Positions 18,350 to 25,228 of a stretch of 64,000 nt of DNA are shown piece by piece. Origin of the DNA: Pedobacter sp. BS3 (lineage in GTDB: Bacteria > Bacteroidota > Bacteroidia > Sphingobacteriales > Sphingobacteriaceae); contig NZ_VTRT01000002.1 in NCBI RefSeq assembly GCF_008274585.1, positions 186,001 to 250,000 of the forward strand. The letters run 5' to 3'. The first letter of the stretch is position 1; the number at the start of each line of letters is the position of its first letter. The notes under the pieces are model-generated. The model saw only the letters and a list, made by a program, of their open reading frames with translations, was not told the DNA's origin and ran no database searches. A program made the position numbers and the translations under genes.

Positions 18350-18919
18350 ATGAAAAGCTTATTCTTAATTGCCCTGCTCCCACCAGAGCAGCTCAGCGAA
18401 CAGATTGACGGCATCCGGAAAGAATGTTCTGAAAAGTATAACGTTTATGCCGCGTTGAAACCGCCCGTCCACCTTACGTTATACCGGACCATACATATTG
18501 AACAACACTTAGAGAAACATTTAGAAAAGGTTTTAATGCAGGCGACGCACAGGGATCCGTTTACCGTGACGCTTGAAAATTTTGATTCGTTTAACAATCA
18601 GACCTTGTTTATAAACTGTATCAAAAGTCCTCCCCTGGCCGCACTGCAAAAAAGCATATCGGCAATCATCAGCCGTAACCGCTTTGACCCGCGGGAGGTA
18701 AAAGGCGGCAATACGCTTTTCAAGCCTCATATTACCATTGCCTACCGGGATGTCAGTCCGGAAATCTTCCCGGTTATGTGGGATGAATACAAATCACGAA
18801 AATTTAAACGGGAATTTCCGGTACATGCGTTTACCTTATTAAAGCACAATGGCAAGCAATGGCAGCCTGTTAAACACTACAACCTCGTACCGCAGAATGA
18901 ATCTTTAACTTTGTTCTAA
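18350..18919 (+). CDS. 2H phosphoesterase (2'-5' RNA ligase / LigT-like) family protein
   Basis: A 189-residue protein with the two HxT/S motifs that define the 2H fold: PVHLTLYRTI near residue 40 and KPHITIAYRDV near residue 127. It begins MKSLFLIALLPPEQLSEQI, the usual first strand and helix. Family members act as 2',3'-cyclic phosphodiesterases or 2'-5' RNA ligases on RNA ends; the substrate here is unknown. Its -7 box ends only four bases from the ATG, so the mRNA may be leaderless. It is the last chromosomal protein gene before the tRNA and the ICE. Confidence 0.83.
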   Translation: MKSLFLIALLPPEQLSEQIDGIRKECSEKYNVYAALKPPVHLTLYRTIHIEQHLEKHLEKVLMQATHRDPFTVTLENFDSFNNQTLFINCIKSPPLAALQKSISAIISRNRFDPREVKGGNTLFKPHITIAYRDVSPEIFPVMWDEYKSRKFKREFPVHAFTLLKHNGKQWQPVKHYNLVPQNESLTLF

Positions 18920-18980
18920 ATTTATTACGATGATAGATAAGCACTTAAAGCCAGATTTTATAAAAAATAGCAGATAGCAT

Positions 18981-19011
18981 TTGCACAATACACCTGATAA
19001 CTCTATATTTG
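18981..19011 (+). promoter_or_regulatory. Promoter of tRNA-Lys
   Basis: TTG (18981-18983) and TATATTTG (19004-19011) are separated by 20 bases, a textbook Bacteroidetes housekeeping promoter. Transcription should begin near 19018, about 35 bases before the mature tRNA. Confidence 0.75.
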
Positions 19012-19053
19012 CACCACTTTAACGGAAACGGTTAAACGTTCTGAAAAAGTGAT

Positions 19054-19126
19054 GATTCCGTAGCTCAGCCGGTAGAGCATAACACTTTTAATGTTGGGGT
19101 CCTGGGTTCGAGTCCCAGCGGGATCA
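19054..19126 (+). tRNA. tRNA-Lys (anticodon TTT)
   Basis: The 73-base sequence folds as a full cloverleaf: acceptor GATTCCG/CGGGATC (one G-T pair), D arm GCTC..GAGC, anticodon loop CTTTTAA with anticodon TTT, and T arm CTGGG-TTCGAGT-CCCAG. CCA is not encoded. The gene is intact at its 3' end, even though the ICE is integrated immediately downstream. It serves as the attachment locus, and the ICE recombinase frame ends inside it on the opposite strand. Confidence 0.96.
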
Positions 19127-20660
19127 CTTCTTGGGACAAGTCTAAAAATGATAGACTTGTCCCTTTTTTTTTGCCCTGTAACTTGCTGTTATTCTGATAA
19201 ATAAGAGCAATCGCAGAATTTAGTCTCGGAGTTCGATGTCTTGTTCCGTCAAATTCCAAAAAATCGGGGAACATCGAACTCACTATAAGCCTTTTTTCCT
19301 CAATATCGCCGTTTTCATAGCGTCTATCAATGTTTGCGACCTTTTTTAAGGTAGATGCAACTAAATCCTTAATCTCTGTTCCGACCACCGCCAAGTCATT
19401 TAATCTTCGTTCCAAAACCTCAATCTTTCCTTTGGTCAGTTTCTTTACTTCTTGGAAATCATCGTCTGCCATTTCTCCGTCCGCATTCTTTAAAAGTGCA
19501 TTTTGATAGCGTTTGTTCAACGCATCAATCTCACCAATGATATTTGCCCGTTCGGTATTTTGGGCTTTGGTTTTGTTATTGAAATCTTTAATAAAGGCTT
19601 CGATAAAAACATCGATCATGCCCTCTTTTGGCGACATATACCGTAATTGTTTTAAGAAAGCCTCATTAGCGGTTTCAGCTTTGAACCGTACTCCGCAAGC
19701 GGAAGTGCAATGATAGTAATTGTAATAAACCCCCATCTTGCCTTTTGAGGCACTTCCGGTCAGCATACGCTCACATTTAGGGCATTTGAGAAACCCTCTA
19801 AGTGGCAAATTGTCCATAGCCACGATTTTAGGCTTTACAATCCTCTTTCTCCCATCGAGAATATCCTGCACATCAGCAAAGGTCTTTTCGCTGATTAAAG
19901 GCTCGTGTTGTCCTTTGACAAAATATCCCTTTTCCTCTTTGTACGGAGGGATGAATATTTTGCCACAGTACAAAGGGTTACGGACGGCTACCCAAAAATT
20001 ATTTTTGCTGAACCGACCTTTCCCATCAGCTTTCTCCCGAACCATTTTCCATATCTGTTCCGTATTAAAGTTATTGGAAACGATTTGTTCAAACGCCCAT
20101 TTTAAAAGCGGTGCTTCAAAATCATGGGGTGCAATGAATTTCTTTTTGCCTTCTGTTATCTTATTGATATACCCCAATGGAGCAGTACCCATATAACGCC
20201 CCTCTTTTTTCGCCCTGCGCATTCCGTGAAAAACGTTCAATGCACGCCTGTCGTTCTCAACTTCAGGTGAAGCAAGATAGAACGCAAGCATGATTTTATT
20301 TTCGGGAATGGTAAGGTCTAAAGGCTGTTCTATTGCCACAGGTTCAACGCCATGTGTACGTAACTGGTTAATCATTTGGTAGGCATCCCCTGCGTTCCTA
20401 CTGAACCTATCCCATTTGGTAAATAGTATTATTGACCCCGCTTTGTTGTTCTTTGTTTTACGTAGGTTAGATAAATATTTCTGCCACTCTGGACGTTTGA
20501 AAGATTTTGCTGAATGGTCTTCTATGTACACATCTCTTACCGGAATGCCTTTGATTTCACAATATCTTCTTAGCCTGTCTTCTTGGTCACGTTGCGAATA
20601 CCCTTTGTCCGCTTGCTCGTCTGTCGATACACGTATGTATAAATCTGCCTTTCTCATCAC
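19065..20660 (-). CDS. Large serine recombinase (ICE integrase)
   Basis: A 531-residue large serine recombinase. The resolvase catalytic domain begins MMRKADLYIRVSTDEQADKG with nucleophile Ser12, and conserved Arg residues follow in IILFTKWDRFSRNAGD. The recombinase domain spans roughly 155-300, with a zinc ribbon at LKCPKCERMLTGSASKGK...CTSACG and a coiled coil around 360-440. It would integrate and excise the ICE without DNA homology beyond a short core. The last residues, after SFLDLSQ, are EVIPLGLEPRTPTLKVLCSTG, encoded by the antisense strand of tRNA-Lys, and the stop lies in the D-arm sequence. The native C-terminus in the excised circle should therefore differ. Confidence 0.92.
   Translation of the reverse strand: MMRKADLYIRVSTDEQADKGYSQRDQEDRLRRYCEIKGIPVRDVYIEDHSAKSFKRPEWQKYLSNLRKTKNNKAGSIILFTKWDRFSRNAGDAYQMINQLRTHGVEPVAIEQPLDLTIPENKIMLAFYLASPEVENDRRALNVFHGMRRAKKEGRYMGTAPLGYINKITEGKKKFIAPHDFEAPLLKWAFEQIVSNNFNTEQIWKMVREKADGKGRFSKNNFWVAVRNPLYCGKIFIPPYKEEKGYFVKGQHEPLISEKTFADVQDILDGRKRIVKPKIVAMDNLPLRGFLKCPKCERMLTGSASKGKMGVYYNYYHCTSACGVRFKAETANEAFLKQLRYMSPKEGMIDVFIEAFIKDFNNKTKAQNTERANIIGEIDALNKRYQNALLKNADGEMADDDFQEVKKLTKGKIEVLERRLNDLAVVGTEIKDLVASTLKKVANIDRRYENGDIEEKRLIVSSMFPDFLEFDGTRHRTPRLNSAIALIYQNNSKLQGKKKGTSLSFLDLSQEVIPLGLEPRTPTLKVLCSTG
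19131..19172 (+). terminator. attL core and tRNA terminator hairpin carried by the ICE
   Basis: GGGACAAGTCTA (19133-19144) pairs perfectly with TAGACTTGTCCC (19152-19163), followed by nine T residues: a strong intrinsic terminator for tRNA-Lys. The left arm contains the att core TTGGGACAAGTC. The loop and right arm belong to the ICE, so the element supplies the terminator used in the integrated state. Confidence 0.82.
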
Positions 20661-20683
20661 AACAGTTTTCCTTGTTCATTAGA

Positions 20684-20863
20684 TTAAAGTTTTCCTCTTA
20701 GATACTGGTTAACTGCAATATGAGCTATCTTCTTAACAAAATCCAAGATGGTTTTTGCTTCCTCTATATCGACCTCTGTTCCTTTCTTTTTCAAGATTTG
20801 TATAACTCGTTCAGGAGTTAAATCGTTCGTTGTTTCTTTCTCCATCCTCAACTCATTTTGCAT
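20684..20863 (-). CDS. Small hypothetical protein upstream of the recombinase
   Basis: A 59-residue open frame MQNELRMEKETTNDLTPERV, then IQILKKKGTEVDIEEAKTILDFVKKIAHIAVNQYLRGKL. The LTPERVIxILKKxGxxVxxEEAKxILDFxxKxAxIAVxQYL pattern looks like a small helical protein, and I recall similar short genes next to Bacteroidetes ICE recombinases, but I know no function. It ends 23 bases before the recombinase start in the same direction, so the two are probably cotranscribed. An internal start at 20845 is possible. A role as a recombinase partner or directionality factor would be speculation. Confidence 0.6.
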   Translation of the reverse strand: MQNELRMEKETTNDLTPERVIQILKKKGTEVDIEEAKTILDFVKKIAHIAVNQYLRGKL

Positions 20864-20978
20864 GTTAACCGTTCGGATTAATCCGCATAGACAAACTTAT
20901 CGAGTTGATGGAAGGAGTATTAGAATATGTCTTCTTACTGGATTACTTGGCTTAGATTGGCTCATAGCATTACAATAG

Positions 20979-21188
20979 CCTAAGCACATTTACGGCATTC
21001 GCTTAGCTACTGACCGCAAAAGAGCTTATGGCTATGATTGGGAACAGGAGATTGAAGATGTCGTTCCACAGATTTGGCTGTTCCACTCCAAACTTCAATC
21101 ACCTGTAGCTGTACCAACAGATATTAAATTCTTTCTGAACCATTTCCCAAATGCTATCCTCACTACTTCCACGATTGGTTTTACGTAA
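20979..21188 (+). pseudogene. Possible coding relic without a start
   Basis: After an in-frame TAG the + strand is open for 69 codons, reading HIYGIRLATDRKRAYGYDWE, then QEIEDVVPQIWLFHSKLQ and FFLNHFPNAILTTSTIGFT before TAA. The residue composition looks protein-like, but no start codon is available and no family is recognised. It may be the 3' remnant of a gene lost from the ICE left end. The rest of the gap 20864-21396 holds nothing I can name. Confidence 0.3.
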
Positions 21189-21504
21189 AAGTCGAGTATG
21201 CCTGTTGTTTACGTTTCATGGAGCAAAGGTATGTCCGTGTTCTTAACGTAGTCAAAAGGTCAAGACAAGTTTGGAAAAAAAATCTCCACCTATGGGTAGT
21301 ATTTTTTTTCCAAAACCTTGTGCCTACTAAACACTAACCTTTTATGCTCCCGAAACGAAACACAGCATACTCCGGCTCTTTACACGAATAAAAAAAATGT
21401 CAGGCATGAGGATTAAAAGCATTGAAAATAGTATTGAAACAAAACAACAGCACCTCCTCTCATTGCCGAATAAATCAAAAAAAATAATTCAAAACAGTAA
21501 AGAA

Positions 21505-22038
21505 ATGATACAGCAAATAAACACATCGGAAGCAAGCGTATATGTCGGCACATACGGAAAATATAATGACGGTTCAATCTTCGGGGAATGGCTAAAGCTG
21601 TCCGACTATGCAGATAAAAAAGAGTTTTACACGGCTTGCAAGGAGTTACACAATGACGAGGCAGACCCCGAATTTATGTTTCAAGATTACGAGAACATCC
21701 CGAACGGCTTAATCGGCGAATGTTGGCTAAGCGATAATATTTTTGATGTTTTGGAGGCTTTGGAAGATATGGACGAGAGCCGACAAGAAGCATTCCTATT
21801 ATGGTGCGACAACAAAAGCCACAAGCTAAGCGAGGACGATATTAACGACCTTATAAGTGATTTTGACGATGATTATATAGGTGAATACAAGGACGAGGAA
21901 GATTTTGCCTATGAACAGATAGAGCAAATGGATTTACCCGAATTTGCAAAAAGGTACTTCGATTATGAGGCTTTTGCCCGTGACCTATTTTGCTGTGATT
22001 ATTGGAGCGATAACGGTCATGTATTTTACAATTCCTAA
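21505..22038 (+). CDS. ardA: ArdA-type antirestriction protein
   Basis: The product from the preferred start is 177 residues, MIQQINTSEASVYVGTYGKY followed by NDGSIFGEWLKLSDYADKKEF. It shows the ArdA pattern VYVGTYxKYNxGSIxGxWLxL, the YENIPNGLIGE segment and a very acidic C-terminal half (LISDFDDDYIGEYKDEEDFAYE, FARDLFCCDYW). ArdA mimics B-form DNA and blocks type I restriction enzymes, protecting the incoming single strand once it is copied in a new host. The frame stays open back to 21397 (MSGMRIKS); that 36-residue extension is less family-like. A strong terminator follows. Confidence 0.85.
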   Translation: MIQQINTSEASVYVGTYGKYNDGSIFGEWLKLSDYADKKEFYTACKELHNDEADPEFMFQDYENIPNGLIGECWLSDNIFDVLEALEDMDESRQEAFLLWCDNKSHKLSEDDINDLISDFDDDYIGEYKDEEDFAYEQIEQMDLPEFAKRYFDYEAFARDLFCCDYWSDNGHVFYNS

Positions 22039-22043
22039 CCCAT

Positions 22044-22079
22044 AGGCGACCATCTGCAAAGGTGGTCGCCTAAAAAATA
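22044..22079 (+). terminator. Terminator after ardA
   Basis: AGGCGACCA (22044-22052) and TGGTCGCCT (22063-22071) form a 9-bp GC-rich stem, followed by AAAAAATAATT. The A-rich 3' flank means the T-tract lies before the hairpin only weakly, so termination strength is uncertain, but the position six bases after ardA fits. Confidence 0.55.
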
Positions 22080-22159
22080 ATTAAAGTTTTAAAAAATGAC
22101 CTCAAAGCATGATACGGGCATGATTCGGAAAAATGCTTTACTCTAAAATTCGGTCGGGC

Positions 22160-22322
22160 AAAAAGACAGATCCTTCCCAGGTCGGAACCGTCTTTTTGCA
22201 GAAAGCGGAACAACCACTTTGTAAAATGCTCCGTTCCACAATACCAACACATCTGCATTTCCCAAACAGGTTGTGTCGTAGTGGACTACTTTCTTTCATG
22301 AGTGAAACGAAAAAGAAAGTAG
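22160..22322. repeat. Two inverted repeats in the ardA-response regulator gap
   Basis: AAAAAGACAGATCC (22160-22173) and GGAACCGTCTTTTT (22184-22197) pair at 12 of 14 positions. CTACTTTCTTT (22286-22296) and AAAGAAAGTAG (22312-22322) pair perfectly. No gene is supported in 22080-22337. Either could be a transcription terminator or a protein site; the second lies close to the 3' end of the leftward regulator gene. Confidence 0.5.
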
Positions 22323-22337
22323 CAAAGAAACCAATAT

Positions 22338-22775
22338 TTATGATTGACTTTTAAAATATTCCGTCACTATTCCACTAATCCCTACACTGAAATATTTTTT
22401 GTTTTCGCTCAATGCTCTAATGGCTGTCACTAATTCTTCGGGATCGGAAAATTTCAAGACATACCCCGATACACCTGCCTTTAGCACATCCCTTACACGC
22501 TCGGTGTCGTTTTCCGTACTTGAAATTAGGACTTTTAAATCGGGGTGTTTTTTGAGCAAAACTTTAGCGGTGGCAAAGTCTTCCTCGATGATACAGACAT
22601 CCGGCCACACGCCATGCTCTTTTAACTTTTGCAGGGCTTCCTGTCCGTTGCCTGTTTGGAACAATACCGTATAGCCCGAATTTTCGAGTTGCTTTACAGA
22701 CATATCTCGAAGCTGTGCATTATCATCTATGACCGCTACACAAAAATTGTTTTTGTTTTCTTTTCCAGTATTCAT
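22338..22775 (-). CDS. Receiver-only response regulator with altered phospho-acceptor
   Basis: A 145-residue protein that is essentially one CheY-like receiver domain: VAVIDDNAQLRDMSVKQLE with the acidic pair D17/D18, then WPDVCIIEED, LKVLISSTE and AGVSGYVLKFSDPEELVTAI with the conserved Lys108. The position of the phospho-acceptor Asp is occupied by Glu64, so normal phosphorylation is unlikely and a permanently active-like state is possible. The NarL-type linker at the end stops before any HTH domain. It is the last gene of the leftward tra region but has its own promoter and a long structured leader. It probably regulates transfer; the target is unknown. Confidence 0.78.
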   Translation of the reverse strand: MNTGKENKNNFCVAVIDDNAQLRDMSVKQLENSGYTVLFQTGNGQEALQKLKEHGVWPDVCIIEEDFATAKVLLKKHPDLKVLISSTENDTERVRDVLKAGVSGYVLKFSDPEELVTAIRALSENKKYFSVGISGIVTEYFKSQS

Positions 22776-22842
22776 AATATCTGTTTTAAAGTAGCGACCT
22801 GCAATAAAAAAAGCGCAGGCAACTACACTTACTCGATACTGG

Positions 22843-22946
22843 GGTACTGGTATACCTTATCTCCAAATAAGCGAGCGCCCACGCCTATAGCGTGAGCGTT
22901 CTTACTTATTGTCTCGGAGATATAAAAATTACCAGTTTTCAGTACC
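22843..22946 (-). promoter_or_regulatory. Nested stem-loop leader of the response regulator gene
   Basis: Four nested complementary pairs share one axis: GGTACT/AGTACC (22843-22848, 22941-22946), TATCTCC/GGAGATA (22858-22864, 22916-22922), AATAAG/CTTATT (22866-22871, 22905-22910) and CACGC/GCGTG (22880-22884, 22890-22894). The 104-base structure lies in the predicted 5' leader, between the promoter at 22994-23024 and the start codon at 22775. It could be a cis-regulatory RNA or a processed small RNA. Confidence 0.6.
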
Positions 22947-22993
22947 AAGACTTAAAGCAAAAACACTTTAAGTATTTTAATATTTTCTATTAG

Positions 22994-23024
22994 CAAAGAT
23001 AACGAAGCGGTTTATTATACACAA
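22994..23024 (-). promoter_or_regulatory. Promoter of the response regulator leader
   Basis: On the reverse strand TTG (23024-23022) and TATCTTTG (23001-22994) are separated by 20 bases, a perfect Bacteroidetes promoter. Transcription should start near 22987, giving a leader of about 210 bases ahead of the response regulator. Confidence 0.7.
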
Positions 23025-23073
23025 TAATATAATCCTATCCTTTAGGAGTAAAATACACTATATATTAAGCCTA

Positions 23074-23106
23074 AAAAAATCCCGCCACATCGGGCAGGAT
23101 TTTTCT
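23074..23106 (-). terminator. Terminator at the end of the tra operon
   Basis: AAAAATCCCGCC and GGCAGGATTTTT form a stem with one mismatch just after the traQ stop. On the reverse strand the hairpin runs into TTTTTTT, fitting an intrinsic terminator that separates the tra operon from the response regulator promoter. Confidence 0.7.
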
Positions 23107-23110
23107 GTCT

Positions 23111-23557
23111 TTAATCACGGCTGTTAAACTGGAAACTTATCTGTTTTTCGTTCCCGAAATTGTCCGAAATCCAAATGTCAAAAGACTGTGATACGGTCGA
23201 TTGGGAAGTGTAATACAACCTAAACTGTGTCTGTGGCAACACGTACAGGTCATTGGGCATATATGGCGGTTCGCTGTAATACCGCAATGCTCCCTGTCCG
23301 TCAAACTGGAAATAGCGGATAAAGTATTTCGCATCACTGAAATTGCCCGACCGTTGAACGGTAATCCTTATTTCAACGGTCTGCCCGTTTGTCACCTCTT
23401 TGGGTACAGGCATTACCTGTACCTCAAAAGGATAATTCTGCCTGATGTCGAGTTCGTCTTTTTCGCACGAGGTAAGCACCACGGTGCAGACCAACATCGC
23501 CAAGAGCATAAACGTTGCCTGTAAATGAAGCCTGTATTTTCTGATTAATGTTTTCAT
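23111..23557 (-). CDS. traQ: Conjugative transposon protein TraQ (DUF3872)
   Basis: A 148-residue protein with an N-terminal signal sequence and lipobox-like LTSC (MLLAMLVCTVVLTSCEKDE), then the DUF3872 body NYPFEVQVMPVPKEVTNGQTVEIRITVQRSG. It ends with SFDIWISDNFGNEKQISFQFNSR. It is predicted to be a small envelope lipoprotein of the mating apparatus; the TraQ role in CTnDOT-type transfer is not well defined. It is the last gene of the leftward tra operon, 11 bases after traO, and is followed by a terminator. Confidence 0.85.
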   Translation of the reverse strand: MKTLIRKYRLHLQATFMLLAMLVCTVVLTSCEKDELDIRQNYPFEVQVMPVPKEVTNGQTVEIRITVQRSGNFSDAKYFIRYFQFDGQGALRYYSEPPYMPNDLYVLPQTQFRLYYTSQSTVSQSFDIWISDNFGNEKQISFQFNSRD

Positions 23558-23568
23558 TGCAAATCATT

Positions 23569-24126
23569 TTAAAAGTTAAACCTTAGTCCAATCCCTGCCA
23601 ATGGACGAAACTGTTTCAAATCTGTACCCCAAAGCACTTTTGTTCGCCCTTGCAGGAGCAGGACAAAACGGTCGGACAGGTATGTTTCGAGCGTGAGCCG
23701 TCCACCCGTACCATAGACAAAATTGTCTCTGTCGAGGATGGTCGAGCCGTCCGGTAGCACTGCCTCGCTCCGGTTGATGGTTTCGTAACCTACCACGGCT
23801 GTAAGCCCTGCATTCAGCGTGACGGTCTTCCGTGCATCGCCCAATAGCTGAAGACTGTAACCCACCTCGCTCGTATAGGTTTCGAGCGGTATCTGTACAT
23901 CCCTGTAACCGGAAATCTGATGGGCATATTCCGCACCCCATATCCAGTAATTGCCGTTCTTTCCGTTCACGGTAAGGGTCAAATTCAGATAGTAATTGTC
24001 GCTTACTTCTTTGGACAGCATACCTGCGTTTACCTCCAATCCCTTTTGTTTGGGGAGCATTCGCTGTGCTTGTACCGCCGTGATGCTCCACATGGCAAGC
24101 ACCACGGTAAAAATGTATGTTTTCAT
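23569..24126 (-). CDS. traO: Conjugal transfer protein TraO
   Basis: A 185-residue exported protein: signal peptide MKTYIFTVVLAMWSITAVQA, then a beta-rich body with many aromatic strand ends (NYWIWGAEYAHQISGY, FVLLLQGRTKVLWG) and a terminal LRFNF. The final Phe and alternating pattern suggest an outer-membrane beta-barrel, consistent with TraO of Bacteroidetes conjugative transposons. It lies directly upstream of traQ; in CTnDOT a primase gene traP lies between the two, and none is seen here. Its leader holds a 9-bp hairpin and the element TTTTTAATGGTGAT shared with traN. Confidence 0.85.
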   Translation of the reverse strand: MKTYIFTVVLAMWSITAVQAQRMLPKQKGLEVNAGMLSKEVSDNYYLNLTLTVNGKNGNYWIWGAEYAHQISGYRDVQIPLETYTSEVGYSLQLLGDARKTVTLNAGLTAVVGYETINRSEAVLPDGSTILDRDNFVYGTGGRLTLETYLSDRFVLLLQGRTKVLWGTDLKQFRPLAGIGLRFNF

Positions 24127-24138
24127 CTTTATAATTTT

Positions 24139-24198
24139 CTTTTTAATGGTGATGAAGCTTGCATGGGTTCATATAAAATACTTTAAGGCAACCCATGC
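24139..24198 (-). promoter_or_regulatory. Intercistronic hairpin and shared leader element, traN-traO
   Basis: GCATGGGTT (24161-24169) pairs with AACCCATGC (24190-24198). On the reverse strand it is followed by ATCACCATTAAAAA (24153-24140), which also precedes traN after its own hairpin. The element sits just upstream of the traO start, suggesting a post-transcriptional role such as RNA processing or translation control. Confidence 0.5.
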
Positions 24199-24224
24199 AG
24201 GTATCATTGTTCTTTCGTTTTGGG

Positions 24225-25127
24225 TTAATTAATCTTTAGGTGCATATCGTTTATCAACTTGGCATTTACGAGGTCGGAATTTTCCACCTGCAATACCTGT
24301 TGTCTGCCACCGTTCTTTTCAAAGACTTCTATCACCAGTACCTTGTCATCCGTGATGGTAAACTGGTCGAGCAGGAACACGTTTTGGTCGGTCGTATTGC
24401 CCGTGATTTCACCGAGAGTTTTGTACGTCCGTAGTGGTTGCATTGCCTTTTCCTGTACCACGGTACGCTTGGCTACTTTCTTGTCCATCACCTTGAAATT
24501 CACAAAATCAATATTGAACGGCACATTGCTTTTGTTGCGCAGTTCCGTATGGAAATAGAATTTTCCATGATGCACGTAGATACCTTTCAGCAGAAATTGT
24601 ATGCCGTAGCTTTTCGACCCGATATGCTTTACAATCCGTTTGTTTTTCTTGTAAATCGTTTCCATGAGCAAGCCTGCCAGTGACGGAGAATTGCCCCCTA
24701 ATTCCTCAAACAGAACATCGTTCCCGTTTTCCCTGTCCGATGCCTTTTGCATCGTCAGCAAATCATAATTCAACGCTAGCGGATAAGCACTGTAAAAGAC
24801 GTTGAAATTGTAGAAACGTCCATCGTCCGTAATGACGGAAAAATTGGTTTCCTCGTCAAAATCTCTTACGCTTGCCTTAATGCGCAAGACGTTTTCCGCA
24901 TCTTCGGCTTTGCCTGCGATAAGGTACTCACTGCCCAAATCCACGTAGCGGATAGCGGACGGGAATATCAGATGCGAGGTTTTGCTGTACGTCACCTGCA
25001 TTTCGTAAGGCTCTACCTTGCCCATGCTCAATTTTGTGGTATTGGATGCAACTTGCTGTGCGTTTGCGCCTGTGATAAATACCGTCAAACAGACCATTGC
25101 CAAGAGGCTTTTAAATATTGCGTTCAT
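24225..25127 (-). CDS. traN: Conjugative transposon protein TraN (VirB9-like)
   Basis: A 300-residue exported protein: signal peptide MNAIFKSLLAMVCLTVFITGANAQ, then DUF4138-type body with TSHLIFPSAIRYVDLGSEYLIAGKAEDAENVLRIKA, the hallmark of Bacteroidetes TraN. It includes GIQFLLKGIYVHHGKFYFHTELRNKSNVPFNIDFVNFKV. In type IV secretion terms it corresponds to VirB9, part of the periplasmic and outer-membrane core complex together with TraM and TraO. It lies between traM and traO, separated from each by about 100 bases that contain a hairpin. Confidence 0.9.
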   Translation of the reverse strand: MNAIFKSLLAMVCLTVFITGANAQQVASNTTKLSMGKVEPYEMQVTYSKTSHLIFPSAIRYVDLGSEYLIAGKAEDAENVLRIKASVRDFDEETNFSVITDDGRFYNFNVFYSAYPLALNYDLLTMQKASDRENGNDVLFEELGGNSPSLAGLLMETIYKKNKRIVKHIGSKSYGIQFLLKGIYVHHGKFYFHTELRNKSNVPFNIDFVNFKVMDKKVAKRTVVQEKAMQPLRTYKTLGEITGNTTDQNVFLLDQFTITDDKVLVIEVFEKNGGRQQVLQVENSDLVNAKLINDMHLKIN

Positions 25128-25142
25128 ATCGTTATTATTTTA

Positions 25143-25200
25143 TTTTTAATGGTGATATGGAATGTCCATGCGTGTTGATTTTTTCGGAAACATGGACATT
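25143..25200 (-). promoter_or_regulatory. Intercistronic hairpin and shared leader element, traM-traN
   Basis: AATGTCCATG (25161-25170) pairs perfectly with CATGGACATT (25191-25200). TTTTTAATGGTGAT (25143-25156) is identical to the element beside the traN-traO hairpin. The hairpins differ in sequence but keep the same place and spacing relative to the next start codon. Confidence 0.5.
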
Positions 25201-25228
25201 TCATTTTCGTTTTTATTTTAGTTGAACA

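Noticed and set aside
22133-22354. A + strand frame between ardA and the response regulator
   Set aside because: It consists of sequence dominated by two inverted repeats, has no ribosome-binding context and no family.
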